Shown: positions 24,338-33,279, counted from the stretch's first letter. The stretch: DNA of 35,741 bases from Ruminococcus sp. (GCA_015066955.1 SVNJ01000003.1:1-35741); one strand, 5' to 3'. Numbers and translations: made by a program. Notes: generated by a model not told the origin, from the letters alone.

Positions 24338-24562
24338 TTTTTTTGTCAGAATTAACAAATCGTTATTGAGTTTTTTGTCAGAATTTCCTTAAAGCTTTTG
24401 ATGATTTACATGACTTGTGTACATACTATATCTTAAAAAATATAACTGATTCAATTCTGATGCATCAGTACACTGTTTTCAGAGTGTACTTGCACTAAGG
24501 TGTGCTGACTCTAAGCTTCACACTCTCCCGATTTATTTTGTCTTTTCGTAATTTGTCAGATT
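24338..24562 (+). repeat. Spaced TTTTGTCAGA-type direct repeats in the intergenic region
   Basis: TTTTTTGTCAGAATT occurs at 24339-24353 and 24371-24385, and a shorter ATTTGTCAGATT at 24551-24562, all in the same orientation. The region 24296-24636 has no gene. Between the second and third copy lies a palindrome and hairpin (24457-24490). This could be an operator set for the glycosyltransferase operon. Confidence 0.55.
24457..24490. promoter_or_regulatory. Palindrome and adjoining hairpin in the intergenic region
   Basis: CTGATGCATCAG (24457-24468) is a perfect 12-bp palindrome. It overlaps the start of a perfect 8-bp hairpin, AGTACACT (24467-24474) with AGTGTACT (24483-24490). A regulator site is plausible; none is recognised. 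Confidence 0.5.
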
Positions 24563-24636
24563 CAACAGCTTTTTCCCCCGAAAACGGGTATGATTGAACC
24601 CTCTTATAAAAAATTCTGAAAATAAGCAAATAACTC

Positions 24637-24665
24637 TTGCATTCTCCGCCTTTTTGTTGTATTAT
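24637..24665 (+). promoter_or_regulatory. Promoter upstream of the glycosyltransferase gene
   Basis: TTGCAT (24637-24642), 17 bases, TATTAT (24660-24665). It is the only convincing plus-strand promoter seen before the purine genes, so those may be read from it. Confidence 0.65.
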
Positions 24666-24700
24666 TAGTATGTATTATTATTTTTGTTAGGAGGAGTTTT

Positions 24701-25699
24701 GTGAAACTCGTTTCAATTGTTGTTCCGTGCTATAACGAACAGGAAGTTCTCCCGCTTTTCTATGACGAGATAATTAAGGTTACGGATAGCATGAAGGCTG
24801 AATTTTCAGAGCTTGAATTTGAATTCCTTTTCATTAATGACGGCTCAAAGGATAAAACTCTCGAAATATTCCGTTCACTTGCCGATAAGGACAAGCGTGT
24901 AAGATACGTTTCCTTCTCAAGAAATTTCGGTAAGGAATCGGGAATGTACGCAGGACTCAAGAATGCAAAGGGCGACTTTGTTGTTGTTATGGACGCTGAC
25001 CTCCAGCATCCGCCTGCATTTCTCCCCGAAATGTACCGCTTCGTAAGAGACGGTGAGTACGACTGTGCTACTACACGCCGTGTAAGCCGTAAGGGAGAAT
25101 CAAAAATCCGTTCATGGTTTGCAAGAAAATTCTATCAGATTATGAATAAAATTTCCCAGACCGAAATCGTTGACGGTGCTCAGGATTTCCGTTTCATGAC
25201 ACGTCAGATGGTGGATTCAATCCTTGAGATGTCCGAGTACAACCGTTTCTCAAAGGGTATTTTCAGCTGGGTAGGCTTCAATGTTAAGTATATCGAATAC
25301 GAAAACGTTGAAAGAGCCGCAGGTACCACAGCATGGTCATTCTGGGGGCTTTTCAAGTACTCCCTCGAGGGTATCATGGCATTCTCAACGGCTCCCCTTG
25401 CAATTTCATCCCTGCTTGGTATCGTAAGCTGTATTATTGCGTTCATACTTATTTTAGTTACTGTTATCAAGACTCTTGCATTCGGCGAGGATGTTGCAGG
25501 CTATCCCACAACGCTCTGTGTTATCTTCCTTCTGAGCGGTCTCCAGCTTTTCTGCACGGGTATTCTCGGTCAGTATCTTTCAAAGACCTACCTTGAAACA
25601 AAAAACCGTCCTATCTATATCGCTAAGGAAACAGATGAGCTTTACAGAAACAGAAAGAAGTCCGCAGAGGAAAGCAAGGATGCTTCCGATAAGGAATAA
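24701..25699 (+). CDS. Family 2 glycosyltransferase, membrane-anchored (GtrB/DPM1-like)
   Basis: Probably transfers a sugar from a nucleotide donor to a polyprenyl phosphate at the cytoplasmic face of the membrane. The 332 residues contain VSIVVPCYNEQEVL, the donor-site FLFINDGSKDKT, the DxD motif region VVVMDADLQHPPAF, and two C-terminal transmembrane helices (about 232-255 and 266-290). This layout is that of GtrB-like bactoprenol glycosyltransferases. The start is GTG at 24701, with AGGAGG 7 bases upstream. The next gene begins 24 bases downstream, so the two are probably co-transcribed. No GtrA-like flippase lies next to it. Confidence 0.92.
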   Translation: MKLVSIVVPCYNEQEVLPLFYDEIIKVTDSMKAEFSELEFEFLFINDGSKDKTLEIFRSLADKDKRVRYVSFSRNFGKESGMYAGLKNAKGDFVVVMDADLQHPPAFLPEMYRFVRDGEYDCATTRRVSRKGESKIRSWFARKFYQIMNKISQTEIVDGAQDFRFMTRQMVDSILEMSEYNRFSKGIFSWVGFNVKYIEYENVERAAGTTAWSFWGLFKYSLEGIMAFSTAPLAISSLLGIVSCIIAFILILVTVIKTLAFGEDVAGYPTTLCVIFLLSGLQLFCTGILGQYLSKTYLETKNRPIYIAKETDELYRNRKKSAEESKDASDKE

Positions 25700-25723
25700 G
25701 ATGTATCACGGAGGTGCGGAGAT

Positions 25724-26812
25724 ATGAGCAGACATATTAAAATCGTGGTCGCCGCACTCCTTGCCGCTGTAATTATACTTGCGGTTGCTATTATACGCTT
25801 CTATTCCGATGTATCAAAGAATACGGGAAGCAGCAATACAACTGAAGAAATAATCCGCAAGCTTGATATCGATGCGGACGGCAACCGCATCTTTGAAGGC
25901 AGCGGAAGCTTCTATGGCGTTGTTGATGCAAACGATAAGGTTATAGTTTCCCCCGAATGGGCAGAGCTTACCTTCGCAGGCGACGGCTTCTGCATCGCTT
26001 CAAAACGTATAAACAGCAAGCTTCTTACAGGCTGTATCGATTACGAGGGTAATATCGCCGTCCCCTTCGTATACAGGAATATCGTCGAAAAAAGCTCGGA
26101 TGAATTCCGCTTTTACATTGCCGAATCCGATTCCGACAGCTCCTATGTCCTTTATGATACTGACTTCAATCCATGCTTCATGCGAGGCTGGGAAAGCTGT
26201 GAAATAAGCGGAAATGAGCTTGTTCTTGCAGACGGCGAAAGTACCTTCACCTATGCCTACGGCGAAAACGGCCTTCAGTGCAAGGAGGCTGTAATCATCG
26301 GCAGAACCCTTGAAAGACGCTATGAGCTTAACGTTATAAGCCGTGTAATCCTTTCAAAGCTTGACTGTATAATGCTCGATAAGGTTTCCGACTGCGTTTC
26401 GGCTTATATGACTTATGCCTACGAGGGCGACGGAAAGGCACTCAGACAGTTTACCGACGGCTCGGGTCTGAAAGGCTTTTCGCAGATGTTTCCTGAGGAC
26501 GAAAGAATAACCTCAAAAAAGCTTCTCGGTATTTCGGATGTATTTATCTACTCCGAAAAATCTGACGGAGGTACCGATTATTACTGTGCTTCGGTAATCG
26601 CCGATACACAGATTAAATATACCGACGAAAACGGAACAGAGCAGACTATGCGTGACGAGTACAAAGCTATTATACGCTTTTCTGCTTCGGAAACGGATAT
26701 CAACCCCGTTTCAGGTTCATTCGTAAAGGCTGAACCCGATTATCCACAGCCTGATGATAACATCACGGAGAATATTCCTCAGCCTACAGAAGAAACAGAA
26801 AATATACAATAA
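25724..26812 (+). CDS. Membrane-anchored WG-repeat-like extracellular protein
   Basis: A 362-residue protein with one N-terminal transmembrane segment (about 7-27) and the remainder probably outside the cell. Residues about 60-170 have a rhythm like WG/KWG repeats (FYGVVDANDKVIVSPEWAEL, TGCIDYEGNIAVPFVYRNI). The rest is not recognised, and the C-terminal 30 residues are Pro/Glu/Thr-rich. GGAGG and CGGAG lie just before the ATG. It lies between the glycosyltransferase and purE; its function is unknown. Confidence 0.83.
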   Translation: MSRHIKIVVAALLAAVIILAVAIIRFYSDVSKNTGSSNTTEEIIRKLDIDADGNRIFEGSGSFYGVVDANDKVIVSPEWAELTFAGDGFCIASKRINSKLLTGCIDYEGNIAVPFVYRNIVEKSSDEFRFYIAESDSDSSYVLYDTDFNPCFMRGWESCEISGNELVLADGESTFTYAYGENGLQCKEAVIIGRTLERRYELNVISRVILSKLDCIMLDKVSDCVSAYMTYAYEGDGKALRQFTDGSGLKGFSQMFPEDERITSKKLLGISDVFIYSEKSDGGTDYYCASVIADTQIKYTDENGTEQTMRDEYKAIIRFSASETDINPVSGSFVKAEPDYPQPDDNITENIPQPTEETENIQ

Positions 26813-26821
26813 AATCGGCAT

Positions 26822-26860
26822 ACCGTCTGCCGTAAAGACGGTCACCGCCTTTCTGCGGTG
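26822..26860 (+). promoter_or_regulatory. Two abutting hairpins before purE
   Basis: ACCGTCT (26822-26828) pairs with AGACGGT (26836-26842), and directly next CACCGC (26843-26848) pairs with GCGGTG (26855-26860). The second ends 2 bases before the GGAGAG ribosome binding site of purE. No T-tract follows. It may control purE translation; it does not match the purine riboswitch core. Confidence 0.6.
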
Positions 26861-26872
26861 ATGGAGAGATAT

Positions 26873-27373
26873 ATGTCAAAAAAAGTTGCAGTTATCATGG
26901 GAAGCGACAGCGACTTCCCTGTTGTAAAATCCGCTCTTGCAGAGCTGAAAAAGTACGGCGTTGAATTTGAATGCCGTGTAATGAGCGCTCACAGAACTCC
27001 TGCCGATGCGGCTGATTTTGCCGACAATGCAAGAAAGAACGGCTTCGGAGTTATCATCTGTGCCGCAGGTATGGCAGCTCACCTTGCAGGTGTTATCGCA
27101 GGCCATACAACACTTCCCGTTATCGGAATCCCGATGAAGTCCGCTGCCCTTGAAGGTATGGACGCTCTTCTCGCTACCGTTATGATGCCGCCGGGAGTTC
27201 CCGTAGCAACAGTTGGTATCAATGGTGCAAAGAATGCCGCACTTCTCGCAGTGCAGATGCTTTCCGTAAGCGACGATGAGCTTGCCGCTAAGCTTGAAGC
27301 CGAGAAAAAGGCTATGGCTGACGGTGTAAGAGCTAAGGACGCTAAGCTTCAGGAAGAAATTGCAAATATCTGA
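26873..27373 (+). CDS. purE: N5-carboxyaminoimidazole ribonucleotide mutase
   Basis: Converts N5-CAIR to CAIR in purine synthesis (or AIR plus CO2 directly if class II). The 166 residues include VAVIMGSDSDFPVVK, the active-site MSAHRTP and the AAGMAAHLAGVIA loop with the class I-like GIPM. The start is set at 26873, with GGAGAG 4 bases upstream; an in-frame ATG five codons earlier lies in the hairpin. The stop overlaps the next start (TGATG). No purK is seen in the window. Confidence 0.96.
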   Translation: MSKKVAVIMGSDSDFPVVKSALAELKKYGVEFECRVMSAHRTPADAADFADNARKNGFGVIICAAGMAAHLAGVIAGHTTLPVIGIPMKSAALEGMDALLATVMMPPGVPVATVGINGAKNAALLAVQMLSVSDDELAAKLEAEKKAMADGVRAKDAKLQEEIANI

Positions 27374-28023
27374 TGAGTTCATATAACACTCTTCTTTTTG
27401 ACCTGGACGGAACTCTCACCGATTCCGCTCCCGGTATCATAAACTGCTACAGGCACGCTCTTTCTTCTATGGGCTTTGATGAGCCCGAAGATATCATGCG
27501 TGTGGTCGGACCGCCGCTCTATGATTCATTTGCTCAGCTTTGCGGAATGAATCATGAGCAGGTGCTTGAAGCGGTGCGTATCTATCGCAGCCGTTATGCC
27601 GATACGGGACTTTTCGAAAATGACGTTTATGACGGCATACCCGAAATGCTCAGACGGCTGAAAAATGACGGCAGAAGAATGCTCGTCGCTACAAGCAAGC
27701 CCGAAGTATTTGCTGTAAGAATACTGGAGAAGTTTCAGCTTGCGGAATATTTCGATATTATAGGCGGAGCTGATATAAACGGTTCCCGGAATGACAAGCA
27801 GGAGGTTATTGAGTACGTGCTAAGCCGTGCAGGTATAACCGACAGAAATCATGTACTCATGATTGGTGACCGCAGTCATGATATAATCGGTGCAAAAAAG
27901 TGCGGTCTGCCGTGTATGGCAGTCCTCTGGGGCTATGGAAGCCGTGAGGAATTTATACAGCACGGTGCCGATATTATTGTCAACACACCGCAGGAAGCTG
28001 CGGATATTATAATTAACCCATAA
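27373..28023 (+). CDS. HAD-family phosphatase (Gph/PGP-like)
   Basis: A 216-residue haloacid dehalogenase-type hydrolase. The four motifs are visible: DLDGTLTDS (nucleophile and acid Asp), the Ser/Thr of ATSKPEV, a Lys at DKQEV and GDRSHDIIGAK. The cap is a small helical insert, as in phosphoglycolate phosphatase-like proteins. The gene starts inside the purE stop codon (TGATG), so it is translationally coupled to purE. The position suggests a role in the purine or nucleotide pool, but the substrate cannot be told. Confidence 0.93.
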   Translation: MSSYNTLLFDLDGTLTDSAPGIINCYRHALSSMGFDEPEDIMRVVGPPLYDSFAQLCGMNHEQVLEAVRIYRSRYADTGLFENDVYDGIPEMLRRLKNDGRRMLVATSKPEVFAVRILEKFQLAEYFDIIGGADINGSRNDKQEVIEYVLSRAGITDRNHVLMIGDRSHDIIGAKKCGLPCMAVLWGYGSREEFIQHGADIIVNTPQEAADIIINP

Positions 28024-28068
28024 ATGTCCCGACGGACATACAATATAATTCTCAGGAGGAATTTTAAA

Positions 28069-28788
28069 ATGGAAAACATTGTAAAACAGGAACAGCTCTA
28101 TGAGGGCAAGGCTAAGAAGGTTTATGCTACAAATGACCCCGACCTCGTAATCGTTGATTACAAGGATGACGCTACCGCTTTCAACGGCGAAAAGAAGGGC
28201 ACTATCAGCGGCAAGGGCGTTGTAAATAACAGAATGACAAACTTCATGTTCAAGATGCTCGAAAAGGCAGGCGTTCCGACTCACCTTGTTGAGGAAATCA
28301 GCGACCGTGAGACTATCGTTAAGAAGGTTTCTATCGTTCCTCTTGAGGTTATCGTAAGAAACGTTGCAGCAGGAAGCTTCTCAAAGAAGCTCGGCATCGA
28401 GGAGGGTACTCCCCTTAAGCAGCCTACTCTCGAATTCAGCTACAAGAACGACGATCTCGGCGATCCCTTCATCAATGACTACTATGCACTCGGTCTCGGC
28501 CTTGCAACTCAGGAAGAAATCGATACAATTACAAAGTACGCTTTCATGGTAAATGACTACATGCTTAAGTTCTTCAAGGAGCTTAACATCGACCTCATCG
28601 ACTTCAAGATTGAGTTCGGAAGAACCTCAGACGGCACTATCATCCTCGCTGACGAAATTTCTCCCGACACCTGCCGTTTCTGGGACAGCACTACTCACGA
28701 AAAGCTCGACAAGGACCGTTTCCGCAGAGATATGGGCGGTGTTGAAGAGGCTTATCAGGAAATTATGAAGAGACTTATGGGAGAATAA
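28069..28788 (+). CDS. purC: SAICAR synthetase
   Basis: Joins CAIR and aspartate with ATP to give SAICAR. The 239 residues show [36 protein letters not shown], the conserved [14 protein letters not shown] and the aspartate-site [13 protein letters not shown]. The start at 28069 follows AGGAGG by 8 bases; the frame upstream is open 15 codons but lacks a site. A short hairpin ATGTCC-CGAC-GGACAT (28024-28039) sits between the HAD gene and purC. Confidence 0.97.
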   Translation: MENIVKQEQLYEGKAKKVYATNDPDLVIVDYKDDATAFNGEKKGTISGKGVVNNRMTNFMFKMLEKAGVPTHLVEEISDRETIVKKVSIVPLEVIVRNVAAGSFSKKLGIEEGTPLKQPTLEFSYKNDDLGDPFINDYYALGLGLATQEEIDTITKYAFMVNDYMLKFFKELNIDLIDFKIEFGRTSDGTIILADEISPDTCRFWDSTTHEKLDKDRFRRDMGGVEEAYQEIMKRLMGE

Positions 28789-28791
28789 TTT

Positions 28792-30213
28792 ATGGGTGGA
28801 TTTTTCGGAGCAGCGTCAAAAAATGACTGCGTAACGGATGTTTTTTTCGGAACTGACTATCATTCTCATCTCGGTACACGACGTGGCGGTATGACAGCAT
28901 ATTCTCCGGAGCTCGGCTTCCAGAGACATATCCACAGCATTGAAAATTCACCGTTCAGGACAAAATTTGAAAATGACGTAGTTGCAATGAAGGGTAAGCT
29001 CTGTCTCGGCTGCATCAGCGATACAGACCCCCAGCCTATTCTCGTAAGGTCAAAGCTCGGACTTTACGCTATATGCAGCATCGGTATCATAAATAATGCC
29101 GATGAGCTTGCTGATGAGCTTCTTAAGGACGGCTGCGACAGCTTCGAAACAATGAGCAGCGGAAAAATCAACTCAGGCTCGCTCATAGGTGCTCTTATCG
29201 CTCAGAAGGACTCCTTCACTGAGGGTATAAAATACGCTTATGAAAAAATCGAGGGTACAATGTCCCTTGCAATCCTTACTAAGGATTCAATCATTGCCGC
29301 AAGAGACAAAAACGGCAGACTCCCCATCGTTATCGGAAAGCGAAGCGACGGCTACTGCCTTTCCCTTGAATCATTCGCTTTTGAAAAGCTCGGCTATGTG
29401 CCTGACAGAGACCTTGAGCCGGGTGAAATAGTTGAAATTACCGCCGACGGCTGCGAAACTCTCGCTAAGGGTGACGGAAGAATGCATATCTGCTCCTTCC
29501 TCTGGACCTATTACGGCTATCCAAACGCATCATACGAGGGTGTCAACGTTGAGGCTATGCGTATACGCAACGGCGAAATCATGGCTGAAAACGATATAAA
29601 GAACGGCAGACTTCCCGATGTTGACTATGTATGCGGTGTTCCCGATTCTGGTATTCCTCATGCTATAGGCTATGCCAACAGAAGCGGTATTCCCTTTGCA
29701 CGTCCCTTTATCAAGTATACCCCTACATGGCCGAGAAGCTTTATGCCTACAAATCAGTCCATGAGAAACAGGGTTGCAAAAATGAAGCTTATTCCCGTAC
29801 AGGAATTTATCGAGGGCAAAAAGCTCCTGTTTGTTGATGACAGTATCGTAAGAGGAACCCAGATGCGTGAAACCGTTGAATTCCTCTACGAAAACGGTGC
29901 AAAAGAGGTTCACATGCGTTCCGCTTGTCCGCCTATCATGTATGGCTGCAAGTACCTTAACTTCTCAAGAAGCACCTCTGAGCTTGAGCTTATCGCAAGA
30001 CAGATTATCGATGAATTCGAAGGCGCTGAGGGAGTAAAGTATATAGAAGAATACAGTAATTCCGATACGGAAAGAGGCAAGAGAATGCGTGACGAAATTT
30101 GCCGCCGTCTCAAGCTTACTTCCCTTGAATTCCAGTCGCTGCCCGGTACTGTAAGAGCTATCGGCAGACCTGAATGCGACCTTTGTACCTACTGCTGGAA
30201 CGGTAAAGAATAA
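28792..30213 (+). CDS. purF: PurF-like amidophosphoribosyltransferase with a degenerate glutaminase domain
   Basis: By position and the C-terminal half this is amidophosphoribosyltransferase, which makes phosphoribosylamine from PRPP. The PRPP loop FVDDSIVRGTQMR is intact, as are the Fe-S-ligand cysteines (CPPIMYGC, CDLCTYCW), the CGVPDSG motif and GIPFARPFIKYTPTWPRSFM. The N-terminus is MGGFFGAASKND: the nucleophile Cys, normally directly after the initiator Met or propeptide, is Gly. The canonical GHTRYST and AHNGNLVN glutaminase motifs correspond to LGCISDT and SIGIINN. Glutamine-dependent activity is therefore unlikely; ammonia-dependent activity or a partner is possible. At 473 residues the length is normal. 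Similar MGGFFG proteins exist in other anaerobes as far as I recall. Confidence 0.9.
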   Translation: MGGFFGAASKNDCVTDVFFGTDYHSHLGTRRGGMTAYSPELGFQRHIHSIENSPFRTKFENDVVAMKGKLCLGCISDTDPQPILVRSKLGLYAICSIGIINNADELADELLKDGCDSFETMSSGKINSGSLIGALIAQKDSFTEGIKYAYEKIEGTMSLAILTKDSIIAARDKNGRLPIVIGKRSDGYCLSLESFAFEKLGYVPDRDLEPGEIVEITADGCETLAKGDGRMHICSFLWTYYGYPNASYEGVNVEAMRIRNGEIMAENDIKNGRLPDVDYVCGVPDSGIPHAIGYANRSGIPFARPFIKYTPTWPRSFMPTNQSMRNRVAKMKLIPVQEFIEGKKLLFVDDSIVRGTQMRETVEFLYENGAKEVHMRSACPPIMYGCKYLNFSRSTSELELIARQIIDEFEGAEGVKYIEEYSNSDTERGKRMRDEICRRLKLTSLEFQSLPGTVRAIGRPECDLCTYCWNGKE

Positions 30214-30231
30214 TTTAACGGAGGATTTATA

Positions 30232-31266
30232 ATGAAAAGCTATTCAGAAAGCTATAAAAAAGCAGGCGTTGACGTAACTGCCGGCTATAAATCGGTTGAG
30301 CTTATGAAGGCTCATATCGCAAAGACCATGATTCCCGGTGCACTTTCAGGCATCGGCGGCTTCGGCGGTCTTTTTGAGCTTGATATGACAGGTATCTCAA
30401 AGCCTGTACTCGTTTCGGGTACTGACGGCGTTGGTACTAAAATCAAGATTGCATTCATCATGGATAAGCACGATACTGTCGGTATCGACTGCGTTGCTAT
30501 GTGTGTAAACGATATTATCTGCTGCGGCGCAAAGCCTCAGTTCTTCCTTGACTATATCGCATGCGGCAAGAACGTTCCCGAAAAGATTGCTCAGATTGTA
30601 TCGGGTGTTGCTGAGGGCTGTGTTCAGGCAGGCTGTGCACTTATCGGCGGCGAGACCGCTGAGCATCCCGGACTTATGCCTGAGGACGAATATGACCTTG
30701 CAGGCTTCTCCGTAGGTGTTGTTGACAAGGATAAGATTCTCCAGCCCGATACTCAGAAGGCAGGCGACGTTCTTATCGCTATCAAGTCAAGCGGTGTGCA
30801 CTCAAACGGCTTCTCTCTCGTAAGAAACGTATTTACAGTTAACGAGCAGAATCTTGCAAGACATTTCTCCGACTTAGGTTCAACTCTCGGCGACTGTCTC
30901 CTTACTCCCACAAGAATCTACGTCAAGGCTATCATGAACCTTATCGATGCTGTAAATGTTAAGTCAATCTCCCATATTACAGGCGGCGGCTTCTATGAGA
31001 ATATTCCACGTTCTCTCCCGAAGAACCTCTCCGCTAAGATTGAGAGAAACGCAGTTCAGGTTCTTCCTATCTTCGACCTTATCGCAAGAACAGGAAATAT
31101 TCCTGAGCGTGATATGTTCAACACCTTCAATATGGGTGTCGGCATGATTGTCTCCGTTGACAAGAACGACGCTGACAAGGCTATTGCTGCTATAAAGGCT
31201 GCAGGCGAAGAAGCTTACGTACTCGGTGAGCTTGTTGAGTCCGAAGAGGGCGTAATCATCTGTTAA
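30232..31266 (+). CDS. purM: Phosphoribosylformylglycinamidine cyclo-ligase (AIR synthetase)
   Basis: Makes AIR from FGAM with ATP. The 344 residues show [43 protein letters not shown] and [12 protein letters not shown], all hallmarks of the family. CGGAGG lies 7 bases before the ATG. It is the fifth gene of the purine run and is followed by a strong stem (31275-31302), after which two non-purine genes interrupt the pathway. Confidence 0.97.
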   Translation: MKSYSESYKKAGVDVTAGYKSVELMKAHIAKTMIPGALSGIGGFGGLFELDMTGISKPVLVSGTDGVGTKIKIAFIMDKHDTVGIDCVAMCVNDIICCGAKPQFFLDYIACGKNVPEKIAQIVSGVAEGCVQAGCALIGGETAEHPGLMPEDEYDLAGFSVGVVDKDKILQPDTQKAGDVLIAIKSSGVHSNGFSLVRNVFTVNEQNLARHFSDLGSTLGDCLLTPTRIYVKAIMNLIDAVNVKSISHITGGGFYENIPRSLPKNLSAKIERNAVQVLPIFDLIARTGNIPERDMFNTFNMGVGMIVSVDKNDADKAIAAIKAAGEEAYVLGELVESEEGVIIC

Positions 31267-31274
31267 TAGCGAAT

Positions 31275-31302
31275 TACAGGGCGGAATAACAACCGCCCTG
31301 TA
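31275..31302 (+). terminator. Strong stem after purM, without U-tract
   Basis: A perfect 10-bp stem, TACAGGGCGG (31275-31284) with CCGCCCTGTA (31293-31302). It is not followed by T-rich DNA, so it may only partly terminate or may be a processing site. Confidence 0.5.
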
Positions 31303-31320
31303 GCTGATAATAACTATATT

Positions 31321-32202
31321 ATGAAAAAACATATTATAACATCATTATGTTCAGTATCTGTCCTTCTCGGCACTGCCGCATTCCCTGCTTTCTCTGCAGG
31401 TGACAATAATATGGATTATATTTCCGACGGAAATGTTGACGCTCTTGACGCAGCTCAGCTGAGAAAGCTCTGCTCTGACGGTACCTCTTCAAAGGGAAGT
31501 CTTTCGGAAATAACAGATTTTATCCTCAACAGGGGCGGCGGAGGATACGACTCGGATTATACTATCGATGAATCGTGTATTCTTGAACCGAAGGGTACAA
31601 TACATACAGGCGAGGGTACATACTACGGCGGGGGATATGAGGGCGGCTGTGCAATGCTTGACCCTGTCTCGAAAGAGGATTACTGGATTGTAGCCATGAA
31701 CCTTGAGGACTACAACAACGCTCAGCTTGCAGGTGCCTATATTGAAGTTACAGGTGAGCTTGGCACAATAAATATGCTTGTCACCGACCTTCTTCCCGAA
31801 GGCAAAAAGGGTGACCTTGACCTTTATGTGGACGCTTTTCCCCTTATTGCACCTGCCATAAAGGGACGTGTACCCGTTTCATGGAAGATTATCCCCCTTG
31901 ACAGTGCGGAGAATGCTCCCGTGTGCTATAAATTCAAGGAGGGCACTACCGAATTCTGGTGCGGAGTACAGGTAAGAAACCACCGCTACCCCATTACAAA
32001 GCTTGAATATCTGAGTGATAACGGCGAATTCGTGGAAATTCCCCGACGTCAGTACAACTACTTTGAAAGCATGGAAATGGGTGCGGGACCTTTTACATTC
32101 CGAATCACTGATATTTACGGTCAGGTTATAATTGATGAGAATATTCCCCTGCAGACCGATGATACGGTTATTGTACAGGGAAATGTTCAGTTCCCATTAT
32201 AA
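31321..32202 (+). CDS. Bacterial expansin (EXLX1-like) with dockerin-like N-terminus
   Basis: Expansins loosen plant cell-wall polysaccharides without hydrolysis. The 293 residues begin with a signal peptide (1-25, ending PAFSA). A stretch resembling one dockerin calcium repeat follows (GDNNMDYISDGNVDALDAAQ, then LRKL). The two-domain expansin follows: a double-psi beta barrel (about 85-190; TGEGTYYGGGYEGGCAMLDP, and VTDLLPEG with the catalytic Asp) and a CBM63-like domain (EFWCGVQVRNHRYPITKLEY, Tyr in RQYNYF). Bacillus EXLX1 has Trp-Trp where this has Phe-Trp. No clear ribosome binding site precedes the ATG. Its place between purM and purN is unexpected. A full two-repeat dockerin is not visible, so scaffold attachment is uncertain. 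Confidence 0.9.
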   Translation: MKKHIITSLCSVSVLLGTAAFPAFSAGDNNMDYISDGNVDALDAAQLRKLCSDGTSSKGSLSEITDFILNRGGGGYDSDYTIDESCILEPKGTIHTGEGTYYGGGYEGGCAMLDPVSKEDYWIVAMNLEDYNNAQLAGAYIEVTGELGTINMLVTDLLPEGKKGDLDLYVDAFPLIAPAIKGRVPVSWKIIPLDSAENAPVCYKFKEGTTEFWCGVQVRNHRYPITKLEYLSDNGEFVEIPRRQYNYFESMEMGAGPFTFRITDIYGQVIIDENIPLQTDDTVIVQGNVQFPL

Positions 32203-32216
32203 AAAGGCAAACTGAT

Positions 32217-32624
32217 ATGTACGCATTTAAACTCTATTTAATCCTTCTGGGCGGGACTTTTATAATGACCGGTATATTATTTTTTATTAATTCATGGCTT
32301 ATGTCAGGCAAAACGATGGAGCTTACAGGTACTGTGGTTGATTTTTCAGAGCCTCAGATATCTTCAAAGTATGCAATTAACGCATATCGCCCCATTGTGG
32401 AATATGAATATAAAGGAAAAGTAATCCGTGCAAATTATTCCCAATTTCTTCCGCCTGAGAAATTGAAGCTGAAAATCGGTGATACTGTTAAAATAACAGT
32501 GAATCCCAAACTCCCAAAAACCTTTCGTTTTGAAAACGATAAAATAAAGGTGTGCCCCATGAAATCGTGTGCTGCCATTGCAGGAATAGGTCTTGCTTGT
32601 CTTGCGGTCGGGCTTATCATTTAA
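32217..32624 (+). CDS. DUF3592-like two-helix membrane protein
   Basis: A 135-residue protein with transmembrane segments near residues 5-28 and 112-135 flanking a beta-rich region (GTVVDFSEPQISSKYAINAY, PIVEYEYKGKVIRANY). This is the DUF3592 layout; function is unknown. It starts 14 bases after the expansin gene with a weak AAAAGG site. Its AT-rich, codon-poorer composition differs somewhat from the purine genes around it. Confidence 0.8.
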   Translation: MYAFKLYLILLGGTFIMTGILFFINSWLMSGKTMELTGTVVDFSEPQISSKYAINAYRPIVEYEYKGKVIRANYSQFLPPEKLKLKIGDTVKITVNPKLPKTFRFENDKIKVCPMKSCAAIAGIGLACLAVGLII

Positions 32625-32642
32625 TTTAAGGAGGTAATACCA

Positions 32643-33269
32643 ATGAAAAATATAGCTGTTCTCGTATCGGGCGGCGGTACGAATTTACAGGCTCTTATTG
32701 ACGCCGAAAAATCGGGAATTATAAAGGGCGGCAGAATCACCTGCGTTATCGCCTCAAATCCCGAAGCCTACGCTCTTGAAAGAGCAAAAAACAATGGTAT
32801 CTCCACAAGAATCATACCAAGAAAGGAATACGCTGACGTTGCTTCCTATACAAAGGCTGTAACGGACGCTCTCCTTGAGGAAAAAGCTGACCTTGTGGTG
32901 TATGCAGGCTTTATGACCATTCTTGACGAGCAGATTGTAAAGGCTTTCCCTTACAAGATGATGAATGTTCACCCGGCACTTATCCCCTCCTTCTGCGGCA
33001 AGGGCTTCTACGGACTTCATGTTCATGAGGCGGCACTTGAAAAGGGCGTAAAGCTCAGCGGTGCTACGGTTCATTTCGTTACGGAGGTATGCGACGGCGG
33101 TCCTATCATTATGCAGAAGGCAGTACCCGTTGAAAACGGCGATACTCCCGAAACGCTCCAGAGACGTATAATGGAACAGGCTGAGTGGAAGATTCTCCCT
33201 GAAGCTGTATCTCTTTTCTGTCAGGACAAAATTAAGGTTGTTGACGGTAAGGCTATAATAACAGAATAG
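32643..33269 (+). CDS. purN: Phosphoribosylglycinamide formyltransferase (GART)
   Basis: Transfers a formyl group from 10-formyltetrahydrofolate to GAR. The 208 residues show VLVSGGGTNLQALID (phosphate loop), NVHPALIPSF with the catalytic Asn and His, and CDGGPIIMQ with the catalytic Asp. AAGGAGG lies about 9 bases before the ATG. It resumes the purine pathway after the expansin and DUF3592 genes. Confidence 0.97.
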   Translation: MKNIAVLVSGGGTNLQALIDAEKSGIIKGGRITCVIASNPEAYALERAKNNGISTRIIPRKEYADVASYTKAVTDALLEEKADLVVYAGFMTILDEQIVKAFPYKMMNVHPALIPSFCGKGFYGLHVHEAALEKGVKLSGATVHFVTEVCDGGPIIMQKAVPVENGDTPETLQRRIMEQAEWKILPEAVSLFCQDKIKVVDGKAIITE

Positions 33270-33279
33270 GTGAAACGAC

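Noticed and set aside
26813-26872. Purine riboswitch before purE
   Set aside because: The hairpins present do not contain the conserved loop sequences of the purine aptamer.
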